Part shown: piece by piece, positions 24,706 to 35,400 of the stretch
Numbering within the stretch: the stretch's first letter is position 1
Layout: the number at the start of each line of letters is the position of its first letter
Assembly (NCBI GenBank): GCA_026770025.1
Contig: JAMXDE010000014.1
Span: 1,116,001-1,180,000, forward strand
Length of the DNA: 64,000 nt
Source of the DNA: Craspedostauros australis
Taxonomy: Eukaryota; Bacillariophyta; Bacillariophyceae; Mastogloiales; Achnanthaceae
Direction of reading: 5' to 3'
Made by a program: the position numbers and the translations under genes
Notes under the pieces: model-generated
What the model was told of the DNA's origin: nothing
The model's database searches: none
The model's input: the letters and a program-made list of their open reading frames with translations, nothing else

Positions 24706-25447
24706 ATCCATCACGGTATTGAGCGAGCATTTGCATTCATCTGGCCGCAACCTTGGCGTTGGAAGCACTGAACAATGTACCATACGAGGACTTGCCGGCT
24801 GGAAGGATCGCATCATTGTATTGCAGAACCAAGCACTCTCCCGATCCCGAGATGTGCAGATGATTGGTGATGGCGACCGGCGCTCATAGAACCTCAGGCG
24901 GGGAACGTCGACAGCAACTACTTCTGTCCGAGGAAGACGAGTAGAGTAATGATCTCCGTTTAGGATAGCACCGTCAGCCATGGTATGGTTCGATGTGAGT
25001 AATTGATTCTCGGTTCGTCACCAATGGAGTCGATTGTTCCATCCCGCTATACTCTCTGCCTTATTTTGAGCATTGGTACAGAGAGAAAGAGGGCAAAGGA
25101 AGATGAACGCGACAGCGATTTGAGACTGCAGCGTCTGTTCATCGTACGTTTGCGCGCTCTCGACCACTTTCTTCCGCCCACAATCAAGGGCAACGAAATG
25201 GTAGACACGCTGCCGTTACTGTGACCGACGGTTCACCATCTCATCCATCACACCAGGTTTCCTCTCACTCTGCGACTCGTACTCGTAGCACACATAGATC
25301 GTAGCACACATAGATCGCAGCACACATAGATCGCAGCACACATAGATCGCAGCACACATAGATCGCAGCACACAAATAATATCATACTCGTCCTCAGTTC
25401 AAAGTCCAACATTGGTTGAATTGGATGACTAGACGAGAACAGCCATC
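24706..25447. other. Intergenic region upstream of ELP1 with a 16-nt tandem array
   Basis: It contains the 3' region of the core protein gene, then a tandem array at 25286-25375 that ends about 70 nt before the ELP1 start. No other gene-like sequence is seen. Confidence 0.5.
25286..25375 (+). repeat. 16-nt tandem repeat (about 5.6 copies)
   Basis: The unit is CAGCACACATAGATCG, first two copies starting with T instead of C; the last copy is partial. Copies are nearly identical, so the array is young. It lies directly in the putative ELP1 promoter or leader. Confidence 0.93.
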
Positions 25448-28400
25448 ATGAAGAACCTCGTGCTGTTGGGTGAACACCATTTCTGCATCGATGATGTCGC
25501 AACGAATCAAAGCAACAAGGATCCAAGCAGCGACGCCGTTCGTGACATCGTGGACGTGTGCGAGGTGCCGGATGCAACGGAGGATGGCGAAGTCAACAAG
25601 ATCGTGTTGAGGAGGGATGGCATGCTGTCTTGCATTTCTCCATCCGACAATACGATCGTCTGGACGTGCAACCTCAATGAAGTGCGCGATGATGACGATG
25701 ATGACAAGGATGACGATGACGACAATGACGGTGATAAGGATGCGAACGATGTTCCAGCAAAAGCGAACAACGATTGGTTCAACCTCACGCACGTGGATCC
25801 GGATGTGGTGTGCCTGTCACAAACAGGCGCCATTGTGACGGTGTCAACGGCAACAGGAAGCGCCGAACTCGTCGGTGTGTTCGATGAAGGGATAGAAGCA
25901 GCAGCCTGGAGTCCGGACCGTGAACAGCTCCTGTTGGTATCCCACACAACGGAAACTGATGATGACATTGATGACGATGATGGCGCCATGAACGAGGGCA
26001 ACACTGACAATGAAGGAAGTCCTGATACCCAGCAGGGTACCGGTGCTGAAGTGCGAAACACTGTGCTCATTTCCATGAATGCACAATGGGAAGTGCTTGC
26101 AGAAGTATCCATCGATCGCATCATGACGAGCCCACTGCCACCACCAGCAACATCAACATCAACTGATGCCCACGTCAACGACAACGTCAACGTCAACGAC
26201 AAGGACGAGCGAGCATACGTGACTTGGAGACCGGATGGCAGCTACTGCTCCGTCAGCGCCGTTGATGAAGCAGACAAGGTCCGGAAGCTTAGAATTTACA
26301 AACCGAGCACATTGGAGCTGCACGCCATCGGCCGTTCGGAAGATGGAGCCGGTAAGGTGATCAAGAACATCTCCAGCATTCAGACCGGATGGGCCGGTGC
26401 AGGATGTTCGCATCTCCTCACGACGGTGCAGCGCAAGGGAAAGAACACGATCCAGGTCATCTTCTTCGAATCCAACGGTCTGCGACACCGCGAATTCACC
26501 CTGCGAGATCCGGGCCTCGTCACCACACTGTTTGGTTTGGCGTGGAACGTCAACTCCGATCTGCTTGCGGTATCTCTCCGGAACAACTCTGAAAACGAAG
26601 ACAAGGTCCAGCTGTGGCACAGGAGCAACTACCACTGGTACATGAAGCAGGAGCTGCGGTATCCCATCAACACGGTCGCACGTGTCAAGTTTGACGAGGA
26701 ACGACCATGGAAGCTCCTTACTTTCATGAAATCAAACAGATGGGTGGAGTACGAGGTGCGCTGGGACCCAGGCATCACGCAGACAACAGAGAAAGGATGC
26801 ACCGCGTTGGTTGTGGATGGATGCAAACTTCAAGTCACGCCATTCCACAAGGCCCTTGTGCCACCTCCCATGTCGTTCAGCCACATCGACTTCGATGCAC
26901 CGATTCGACATGTCAGCTGTATCACACACCAAACCGTGTCACACATGGCCTTGGTGTTATTGTCGAATGGAGATCTGGCTTTATGCAACAAAAAGTGCCT
27001 TCGATCGTTCGGCGCTGCGGCTGATGCCATCGAAACGATCGAATGGGACGCAGAAAGCACGACGACTATTCCCGTCAAGTCTTTGCGAATGGTCACAGTG
27101 GTAGGTGCGGAGAATGGGAACATCCAGTTCGTCGCTGCCATGTGCGCTGCTGGCGGGTCCGCAACAGAAGTGTTGATGGAAGGCAACGTCCTCGTGGAAG
27201 CCGATGCAGTAAAGGCGACCATCACCAAGCAATTCCGTCTAGAGAGCAAGGTGTTGCGAATAGCCAATTGGAGTGACACGGCAGACGGCGCTCTGGTGGA
27301 ACTTGTGGACGGCACACTGGTGGAATACGAACGGAACAACGGCGAAGGATCGGTAGTGCCATCACCGAGCGACCCGTTGCTCGAGGTCTGTCCGTGGATC
27401 GCGGGTGTCAAGAATATGTCAGATCACCACGCGAGTGCGGCCGACGCCGATCCCCACTTTGATGGTTTCCATCAATCAAGGCTCATATTTGGACGATCCG
27501 CCAAATCGCGGCTGTACAGCGGTGATTTGTTGCTTTCCGATTCATCGTCATCGTTCGTCCTCTCCATGGCGCACGAGTACCTGTGCTTTGTCGTTTCGGG
27601 ATCGAGATGCCAAGTGCGCTTCATCCCGCTGTCGGAGGTCGTCTCCTTCGATCCGTTGATGGGGTCCGATCAGAACCAGCTCTTGCTGGGGTACGAACCG
27701 CGCAACGTCGAACGCGGCAGCGTAATCGTCGGGGTCCTGCCGGCTTCGCCAACGGCGGTTCTGCAGCTGCCACGAGGCAATTTGGAGGGCATCGACCCAC
27801 GTGCCCTGGTGCTGCGCTCGTGCATGAAGTACATCGAGACCAACCGCTTTGCTGCAGCATTCAAGGTGATGCGAAGGCAGAAGGTGGATCTCAACCTGAT
27901 AGTGGACTACGATCCTCGCAAGTTCCTTGCTGAGGGCATGCCGATGTTCCTTGAGCAGGTGAAGAAGATCGATCACCTCAACCTCTTCATCTCCAGCTTG
28001 CAGGACTTCAACGTCACTGACTTTCGATACCCCGTGCCTCCCTGGATACGATCCAATGAAAAAATGCAAAAATCAGGCGATGCTGGTACTGGGCAAGATG
28101 CGTTCGATTTCACCACCAAAATCAATCAGATCTGCGACACAGCACGTTCCATTATGATGAAGTTCGAATCTCAAGGCGCCACAGACGCTGGCACCAACGT
28201 TGACGAAGGACATTTTCTGCTGCCTATCTTGTCCACATTCGCAAAGCAAAACCCGCCAAAGCTGGAAGAAGCCCTGGCGCTGATCCGTACCAACGCCCTC
28301 AACAATTACAAACCTGACTCGAAGAAACCCGCGTTGTTTGCCGAGAAGGCACAAGGCTCCATCCATTACCTCGCGTTCCTTGCAGAATACGAACTGCTCT

Positions 28401-29962
28401 TCGAGACAGCGCTCGGCATGTACGACCTTGAATTGGCACGGGCCGTGGCACGAAACTCGCAGATGGACCCGAAGAAGTACCTCCCGCTGCTCAAGCGTCT
28501 CAAGGCGCTGCCGGAATCGTACGGACGGTACGAGATCGATGTGCGATTGAAGCGGTACGATTTGGCGTTGACCCATCTGGCAGCATCCTATGTAAAACGA
28601 GAATCGTTTGACAGCGGTGACAACGAAGCAAGCAGTTTGCAAATATCTGCTTTGCTCAACAGCTTTGACGATTGCATGAGGCTGGTGGAAGAGCACGCCT
28701 TGCACAGCACTGCTCTTTCATTGTTTGGCAAGGACGCTGACAATCGCAGGCGGATCATGATCTCGCTCGGAGAACATTTGCTGACCGAGAGCAAGGCAAA
28801 GACTGCGCTGACCGTCTTCTCAAGCGTGCATCCCGATTTCCGGGATGGTGCGATGCGTGCCGCCCGTGCCTGCAGGGACTGGAGGTCGTACTTTTCTCTT
28901 GTGCAACAGCAGCAGCAGCAAGAACGGCAAGAACAACAGGAGGGACAAGAAGGGCACCTCAGTGAAGAAGTGAACAAAGCGAACCTGGGCATGATGGCGC
29001 GTGAAGTTGCCGAAGAAATCACAGGCGATATCATGGGCGGATCGGCCGTTTCCACCAAGCAACAGAGCTATGCCGATGCCGCATCCATCCTCCTCGATTA
29101 CGCAGAGGATGTTGTCGGGGCTGTCGATATGCTGATCGATGGAGAACTGTGGCAGGAAGCGCAACGAACGGCGCTGCGTTTCAGTCGCAACGACCTCGCC
29201 AGGCGATGCATCGAGTCCGCTGAAGACTTCGCACATTCCACCATAAGCGATTTGGACGCACGGTGCAAGCAGTACACGAAGGCAAATGAGAGGTTCGGAG
29301 AAGTCGTGACCATTCGTAAGCGAGCCGCGGTGGATGACGCGCCACAGCCCGAGATGGATGAAACTGGCAGTCTGTTCTCAGCGGCGTCCAACCGCTCCAA
29401 CATGAGTCTGCGTAGCACGACGAGCAACACGAGCATGGGCAGCGCCATCAGCGTTTCGAGCGTGATCAGCGTGAAATCCAACACCAACTTTTCCATGACC
29501 GGCACCGAAGAAGCCAACCGGCATAGATCCAAGTTCAACAGAGGCAAGAAGCAGAAGAAGCAGCGAAAGAAGAAGAACAAGCGCATCCAACGTGGCAGCG
29601 AGGAGGAATTGCAAAGCCTGACGATCGAGCTGCGTTCCACGTGGGTAGATGCACAGTACGCCAAAGTCATTTCTGACACCGTCCTCTTCTTGCTGCGATC
29701 GGACCATCACGATCTTGCCGAAACATTGTTCGGAACATTCCAGAAGGCATGCGAAGTGATGGACAAGGTCCGGATAGAACGAATCGAGGCCGTTCAAACT
29801 GCAAAGAAGGAATCGGAGATCAAGGCTAGGAAGGAAGGAGGGATGTTCGAAGAGCAATACTTCCAGGTCGAGATCCCTGCTGAGAAGGAGATGGACTCGA
29901 TGGTGGTATCCAAACTCGATGCGTCCGTCATGGATTTCTTCGTGCTAGTGCAGCAATCTTAG
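25448..29962 (+). CDS. ELP1: Elongator complex protein 1 (IKAP)
   Basis: This intronless frame encodes 1,504 residues; human ELP1 has 1,332. ELP1 is the scaffold of Elongator, which makes cm5U at wobble uridines of tRNA. The start MKNLVLLGE matches the family's MRNLKL. The first ~700 residues form the WD40 part, with VTWRPDGSYCSVSAVD, IQVIFFESNGLRHREFTL, LAWNVNSDLLAV and NYHWYMKQEL aligning well to human, and the link VTPFHKALVPPPM. A conserved hinge follows (LQLPRGNLEGIDPRALVL), then TPR-like helices (LGMYDLELARAVARNSQMDPKKYLPLL). Near residue 1,365 there is a Lys/Arg-rich stretch (KFNRGKKQKKQRKKKNKR) at the place of the tRNA-binding basic region. Extra length comes from Asp-rich loops near residues 80-100 and 175-200 and a Gln-rich loop near 1,155-1,170. 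Confidence 0.96.
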   Translation: MKNLVLLGEHHFCIDDVATNQSNKDPSSDAVRDIVDVCEVPDATEDGEVNKIVLRRDGMLSCISPSDNTIVWTCNLNEVRDDDDDDKDDDDDNDGDKDANDVPAKANNDWFNLTHVDPDVVCLSQTGAIVTVSTATGSAELVGVFDEGIEAAAWSPDREQLLLVSHTTETDDDIDDDDGAMNEGNTDNEGSPDTQQGTGAEVRNTVLISMNAQWEVLAEVSIDRIMTSPLPPPATSTSTDAHVNDNVNVNDKDERAYVTWRPDGSYCSVSAVDEADKVRKLRIYKPSTLELHAIGRSEDGAGKVIKNISSIQTGWAGAGCSHLLTTVQRKGKNTIQVIFFESNGLRHREFTLRDPGLVTTLFGLAWNVNSDLLAVSLRNNSENEDKVQLWHRSNYHWYMKQELRYPINTVARVKFDEERPWKLLTFMKSNRWVEYEVRWDPGITQTTEKGCTALVVDGCKLQVTPFHKALVPPPMSFSHIDFDAPIRHVSCITHQTVSHMALVLLSNGDLALCNKKCLRSFGAAADAIETIEWDAESTTTIPVKSLRMVTVVGAENGNIQFVAAMCAAGGSATEVLMEGNVLVEADAVKATITKQFRLESKVLRIANWSDTADGALVELVDGTLVEYERNNGEGSVVPSPSDPLLEVCPWIAGVKNMSDHHASAADADPHFDGFHQSRLIFGRSAKSRLYSGDLLLSDSSSSFVLSMAHEYLCFVVSGSRCQVRFIPLSEVVSFDPLMGSDQNQLLLGYEPRNVERGSVIVGVLPASPTAVLQLPRGNLEGIDPRALVLRSCMKYIETNRFAAAFKVMRRQKVDLNLIVDYDPRKFLAEGMPMFLEQVKKIDHLNLFISSLQDFNVTDFRYPVPPWIRSNEKMQKSGDAGTGQDAFDFTTKINQICDTARSIMMKFESQGATDAGTNVDEGHFLLPILSTFAKQNPPKLEEALALIRTNALNNYKPDSKKPALFAEKAQGSIHYLAFLAEYELLFETALGMYDLELARAVARNSQMDPKKYLPLLKRLKALPESYGRYEIDVRLKRYDLALTHLAASYVKRESFDSGDNEASSLQISALLNSFDDCMRLVEEHALHSTALSLFGKDADNRRRIMISLGEHLLTESKAKTALTVFSSVHPDFRDGAMRAARACRDWRSYFSLVQQQQQQERQEQQEGQEGHLSEEVNKANLGMMAREVAEEITGDIMGGSAVSTKQQSYADAASILLDYAEDVVGAVDMLIDGELWQEAQRTALRFSRNDLARRCIESAEDFAHSTISDLDARCKQYTKANERFGEVVTIRKRAAVDDAPQPEMDETGSLFSAASNRSNMSLRSTTSNTSMGSAISVSSVISVKSNTNFSMTGTEEANRHRSKFNRGKKQKKQRKKKNKRIQRGSEEELQSLTIELRSTWVDAQYAKVISDTVLFLLRSDHHDLAETLFGTFQKACEVMDKVRIERIEAVQTAKKESEIKARKEGGMFEEQYFQVEIPAEKEMDSMVVSKLDASVMDFFVLVQQS

Positions 29963-30401
29963 GTAGAACATTCGCAATAGCGGAGTTGTGGTACGTATAC
30001 CAGTACACTGCCTAGACAGAGAGCAATACTATGGATGTACAACACAAACATGCCTACGTCCAGAGAGCATAAAGATAGACAGACCGGGATGCCGAGAGTA
30101 TTCCATCATTGCTCCCAAGAGAGGCGTCTTTCTTGCAAGTTTTCCAATAGTACGGCATCACACTTGTACTCTGGTAGTATGCGGTATGTATTTGCTCTAC
30201 TGTTGTTGGTTCATCGTCTTGTGCTGAGGTCCGGTAGGGTCTAATCTTCCGACACTGGTACTTGGAAAACACATTGGAGAAGCATGTAGAGTATGTACTC
30301 TTGGGAGTAGGTATGCAAAGTACGCGGATCCATTCGAACCATCGGACCAGATGGGGCGAATAGTTATGGTGCTGGAACAAACCAGGACTGATCATGATTG
30401 A
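29963..30401. other. Convergent intergenic region, ELP1 / RimM
   Basis: About 440 nt between two stop codons. It should contain both 3' untranslated regions; nothing else is recognised. Confidence 0.5.
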
Positions 30402-31607
30402 TCAGAGGTCCGTTGTGCAACGTAGCTTGGTTTCCGACTCCTCCGTCCAAGATGGCAGGTATGCCTTTATCTTCACCTTCTCTTCGCGCACGTAGGCGAG
30501 ATCAAGCAAGCCCGATGGCGGGTCGATGACGATCTGTCGTTTGTCCATATCAATGTGCTTGATGATCTCCGGTACGTTGGGTATGAGAACGAGGTTAGCA
30601 TCCTCCTTGGGTCGGTGCAGCAGTTTCAGCTCCAGAAAGTCATGACCAAGTCCTGGAACGGCGCACATTTCCGATGCCAGCACGATGCCGTCCACCATGC
30701 CGACGCTGATGGATGTGTCATCCACATGATAGACGTACAGCCCCACCATGTCGGAGATCAGGACCTCATCTTCCTCCACGACCTCATCTTCTTGCGTGGC
30801 GTAGTACAGCGTCGCGCCTCTGAGCCTTTGCGCCTCCGGACGATCGAAAACACCCTGCAGCTGGATGAGGAAGTCATCTCCGATCTGCTTGCCCTGCGTG
30901 AGGATAGCCTTTCGCGGCGCGCGCTTATGTAGTGCCTTGATATGCAGGAGCATGCCGGGCGTCGTGAGACGTTCTGGGAAGTCCGTGGATCCTTTGACCT
31001 TCGTCCATCCGTGCACGCCGTGCGGGCCCGTGATTGTGCCGATCTCCACGTACCCGAATGTTGCGGGGTCGTAGGGGTTGATCTCGAGGATGTTTGGGAA
31101 ATCCAGTCGCCCGTCAGGTATGTCGTACTGCGCAGGTTTGGACGATTCGATCTGTTCGTTCTCGATCTGCTGCAGCTTCTGCGTGGAGTCCTGCACGAGC
31201 TTTTCGAAGGGATCCACCTCGTCGGTCGCCTTCGAGAATTTGGCGTACTTGTTCTTTTTCTTCTTTCGTTTGTTGCTGCTGTCGTTGCTGTTGCTGCTGC
31301 TAGTGGCGGTAGATGGGGTGGTGGGAGAGTCCTGCCGTCTCGGCTTCGCCGATAAATGAGTGGAGGATCCCTCGCGTCGGGAGGGCGGAAGCGTGCTGGT
31401 GCAATGGCTGCGCCTTCTTTGCGAGTGGTGCAGCAACTGCGTTTGATGTGCTTGTTGCCCAGGAATACTGCTTGGGGACTTTGGCATCGCTGACAGCACG
31501 AAGCTCGAGCATGTGCGCGTACACATGGCCATCCCGATGATGGAATGGAGGAAGCATGACAGTACTGGTACCACCATCCTTCGATCAGAACGTCTGACCT
31601 TTCTCAT
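30402..31607 (-). CDS. Plastid-targeted RimM-type ribosome maturation factor
   Basis: This single-exon frame encodes 401 residues. RimM binds 30S precursors (via uS19) and helps mature the 16S 3' domain; nuclear copies in plants serve the chloroplast. The RimM barrel begins near residue 180 (FGYVEIGTITGPHGVHGWTKVK...FPERL), continues with GVFDRPEAQRLRGATLYY, and is followed by the PRC-barrel half (DMVGLYVY...VPGLGHDFLEL...VLIPNVPEII), all typical. The N-terminus has a basic start, a hydrophobic core (MVVPVLSCFLHSIIGMAM) and TCSS|FVLSAMP, which looks like a signal peptide with a Phe at the cleavage site, as in ASAFAP-type plastid presequences. A long Ser/Lys-rich linker separates this from the barrel. 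The start at 31607 is the first ATG in frame. Divergent from the ApaH-like phosphatase gene. Confidence 0.88.
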   Translation of the reverse strand: MRKVRRSDRRMVVPVLSCFLHSIIGMAMCTRTCSSFVLSAMPKSPSSIPGQQAHQTQLLHHSQRRRSHCTSTLPPSRREGSSTHLSAKPRRQDSPTTPSTATSSSNSNDSSNKRKKKKNKYAKFSKATDEVDPFEKLVQDSTQKLQQIENEQIESSKPAQYDIPDGRLDFPNILEINPYDPATFGYVEIGTITGPHGVHGWTKVKGSTDFPERLTTPGMLLHIKALHKRAPRKAILTQGKQIGDDFLIQLQGVFDRPEAQRLRGATLYYATQEDEVVEEDEVLISDMVGLYVYHVDDTSISVGMVDGIVLASEMCAVPGLGHDFLELKLLHRPKEDANLVLIPNVPEIIKHIDMDKRQIVIDPPSGLLDLAYVREEKVKIKAYLPSWTEESETKLRCTTDL

Positions 31608-32477
31608 TGTGGCTTTGAGGGAACAGCACCCAGTGTCCTCGTAGGGCACCGTGATTGAAGAGCACTTCGAAGGTACGAAGAGAGGTGGAGTGTAGCGCGA
31701 GTGTCGTCGGGATCAGGTCAATCTCCGTGAGAGTACTTGGATTGTACGGTACTGTCCGAGCTATGGTGCTGGTTGTGGTTCTTGTGCTGGCAGTGTTGGC
31801 AGTGCTAGCAGTGATGGTAGCGATTGGTCTCCAGGACAACCGCGAGAACAACAACGACAGCCACAACGATGGTGATGGGTGGCTGTTGCCAATCGGAGGG
31901 AAACGAAACAAAAGCAGAAAACCTCGACCGCTCTTGTGTGCGGTTTTGGTTGACACAGAAGAAGGGAACGGTTGGAACTCCATAAATGCGATATATTCAT
32001 AATAGTCACGTAACCCCATAGTCGACTCATTCGAATAATGTCAGTGCGCTGATGTTCCACATTCTTCTTTCGTGACGCACGGACAGGCCACGCTCCGATG
32101 GCGCCACAAAACAGGCGAGGATGAAATCTTTCCTCGAAGGTGGCGGAAAACAGACAGTGGTTGGTGTTGATGGTGCTGATGGTGTTGATGGTGTTGATGG
32201 CAGGTACATCATTTTGAAAATCGAAGAAAGAAGCTGTTGCAGCGAACGAACAAAGCAATCAAGGAAGCAAGAGAAGAGCTCAGACATCTTTTCTGGTTCG
32301 ACTTGCTCCCTAATAGTACTTTGTCCAGGAGACAGGTGCCGTCGCTACAGGTGTGCCAGTACTTGTGGACGCAAGCACAATCGTTGACGCAAGCGCAGGC
32401 GCAAACACAAACGCGTAGCCCTTGGGACTATCAACAGCAAGTGCCGCCAAACATCCGAGAGGCAGCAAGCGCGCAAG
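31608..32477. promoter_or_regulatory. Head-to-head region, RimM / ApaH-like phosphatase
   Basis: About 870 nt between divergent starts. It contains short GGTGTTGATGGTGCTGAT repeats (32163-32202) and GCAAACGCAA-type repeats (about 32370-32415). Open frames on the minus strand here show no recognisable protein. Confidence 0.4.
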
Positions 32478-35400
32478 ATGGCGATCCAGAGAGGACATGA
32501 TATGGGTACATCCGTGAGGACGATCATCCTCTGCGTCATCCATCTTTCCCTTGTTGCCATCAGATGCGAAGGGCTCCTGCATCAGCGAGCACAAAACAGC
32601 AAGAGGCTGGCCTTCTCGGTGCATCACACAGCCGAGGATCGGATACAGCAGCCATGGCGACTACCTCTGCAGGCACAGTCGCAGTCGCAGCCACGCTCGC
32701 AATGCAGGGATCGATTGCCGATACGGCGAAGGCCAGGTTTGGCAACGATGTATTTAAGCGCAAAGGGACGAGCTACATCCGACACTGCGAGAGATGACGA
32801 TGCAGCTGATGACCCGAAGGGCGATGGCCGTGATGCGGACAACACAAAGAAAGACGATGGAGCACAAACGAAGAACAGAAACAACAACAACAGCAACAAC
32901 AGCAAACGCAATCGCAGAAGAAACAACAATGGCGACCGTGATGGCGGCCGCAGCAAAAGTGCCAACGTAAATACAGACGCAAACTCAAACGCTGATGCGC
33001 GCACAAGCACCAATCACAACGAGGAGGATCGCGCAGGCCCCGAAATGCAAGGTGGCGCAGCTGGAAACCGTGACGAGAAGCCCTTGATTTCCAAGGATCG
33101 TGCCATCTCGGCACTATCGAGGCCAAAGGTCGCCGATAGAAAGAGCAGAGGGCCAAAGATAAATGATGATTCGAAGTCTGCCGATCGCGGTGGTTCCAAT
33201 GGTGGAAGGACTGAACGTGAAGCAAATGATACAAACAATACGAACGGTGGCAGTAGTAGGAACAATAGGCACAACAGGGGGTCATCAAAGCGAATGCAGC
33301 AACCGAAAAATGCGCAAGCAACAAGCATGGGAGGCAACGGATCAACTGGTGGGACGAACAGCTTTAGCAACAAGTCGCGCAATGGGGAGGCCGGGATGTC
33401 CACACCAACTAATGCAGACGAACAGCCTTCCTTCTTACCACCTCCGATGGAGGGCGAGTCATCAGACGCGACTGCGTCATCCGCATCATCCATCGATAGC
33501 GGACTTTCATCGTGGGAAGACTTCCTCAGTAGCGGTACAGGCGATCAGAACAAGTCAAACGTAAATCATTCAGATGCATCAAACGGAAAGCGGAATGGAG
33601 GGCAATCACAGCCTTCATCCCCACCGGCATCGTCGTCACGATCGCAGTCGACCAAATCCGGAAACAACAACATTGACCACAACGACAGACGCAACAGCAA
33701 CAGCAATCATACCTCCAATGGAAAAGGCATCGCGAACGCAGACACAAACAAGAGCGCTAACACTAGCCCAAGTAGAAGCAATCAACACGCCCAGCGACAG
33801 AACACATCGAACAAGAATCATCCACGAGCAGCAGCTTCCTCCCAAACGCAGGGATTGTCAAACTATGCCAAGAGTCACCCAAAGAGCACCAGTGAAAAGC
33901 TACCTTCCATCACTGACCTCTTTCCACCCGACCTATCGTCCAGCATCAAGGGGCTTGGTTCTGACAAAAGCAACACCAATGATGATGGCAACGGGACCAA
34001 AAACCCTGAGCGATCGACCCAATCCCGGGCATCCAACCTCAGCGATGTCCTCCCCGTCAGCGAACTCTTCTACAGATCGGCCAAGAGCAACGCCCACAAC
34101 ATTGCCGGTGGTGCAGATGCCGCTGCGAATGTCACAGCCAACAATGATGACGTTCGCCGTAGTTTGGACTTCCAGGGAGAAGATCTAGTCGATGACGGGG
34201 AGTTCCCTTTCTCGACGGAACAGTCCAGCGCCATTGGCACCAACCACAATAACAATGAGAACAAGATTCATCGCAGCCGAATCGAAAAGATGGCAACTCC
34301 CAGCGCAACCACCACAAAAACAGCCTCCAAACAAAGCAGAAAAAAGCAAGCCTCCGATGAAAACAAAGGTAGTAGCGGCAGCAGCGGTAGCGGCAACGAC
34401 AATCGTCCACGAAAAACCAAACCGGGGGCACGGAAAATGATTCGGAGAGGGATGGATATGCTCGTGGGCGGTGTGCCCATCAATGCTGATCCTCCGATCA
34501 GGTACATGGATTTGTACTATTCGCACTTTCAGAACAAATCTCCAGAATCAACGAACAATTGGCACGATGTCATCTCAACCAGCTCACGTGGTTTCGGCCC
34601 CATGCTCCATCGGAGCGGTCAGAACAAGCTGTCCAAGTTCGAGATGGGTCTTTACTGCGAATTCTTCGTCGATGCAACCCGCAAATGGAATATCTGCCCA
34701 GATGATCTCTCCGCCATGGTTGATGACCACTCAGCGCAAGCCTTCAACGAAATCGTTCCCGCATCGAATCCAGTTGCAAGTGCCATCCAGAGAGAACTGG
34801 AAGAAGAACTCTTTCTCGAAAATGTGGTCGATCAAATCATCGAGGAGGTCAACATCGACAACGCCTTTGACACTGACGCGCCGAAATCTGGGGGTCTAGA
34901 TGGAGGTGACAGCGACCAAAGCGCAACTGTATATCTTGAGCAGTCCACTGTCGTCAATCGGGCCGATCAGTCAGCAAGCGAAAGCGATGCTGCCGCTGCC
35001 GCTGTCTCAGGCCCCAACTCCCTGACGGATTTCGAAATTGGCACCATCACGAGCCAAACTTCATTGGATGGAGGGAACGCCGCACCCGGGAGTGACCGGA
35101 CGACAAACCGCAACAGCGGTGAAACAGACGCTGGCGCGCAGGACGACAGTGAAGTTGTCGGCGACGAGCCAGTGCATCTGGGAGGCGGATTGGTCTTCAC
35201 GATCAACGTCTTGCGGATGGAACTGCTGCAGGACAAGGACGGCAACGAGGAAAGCACCATCCTCCAGTCGGTGGTGTCACGTGCGATTGTCGCCGCGTCC
35301 AACTTGAAAGGCTACGACGTCGAATTTACAAGATTCACGCTGACGGAGATGGAAGACGGCTTCACGAGGGTGGAGGGAGACTTTACCTTGCAGTCCCAGG

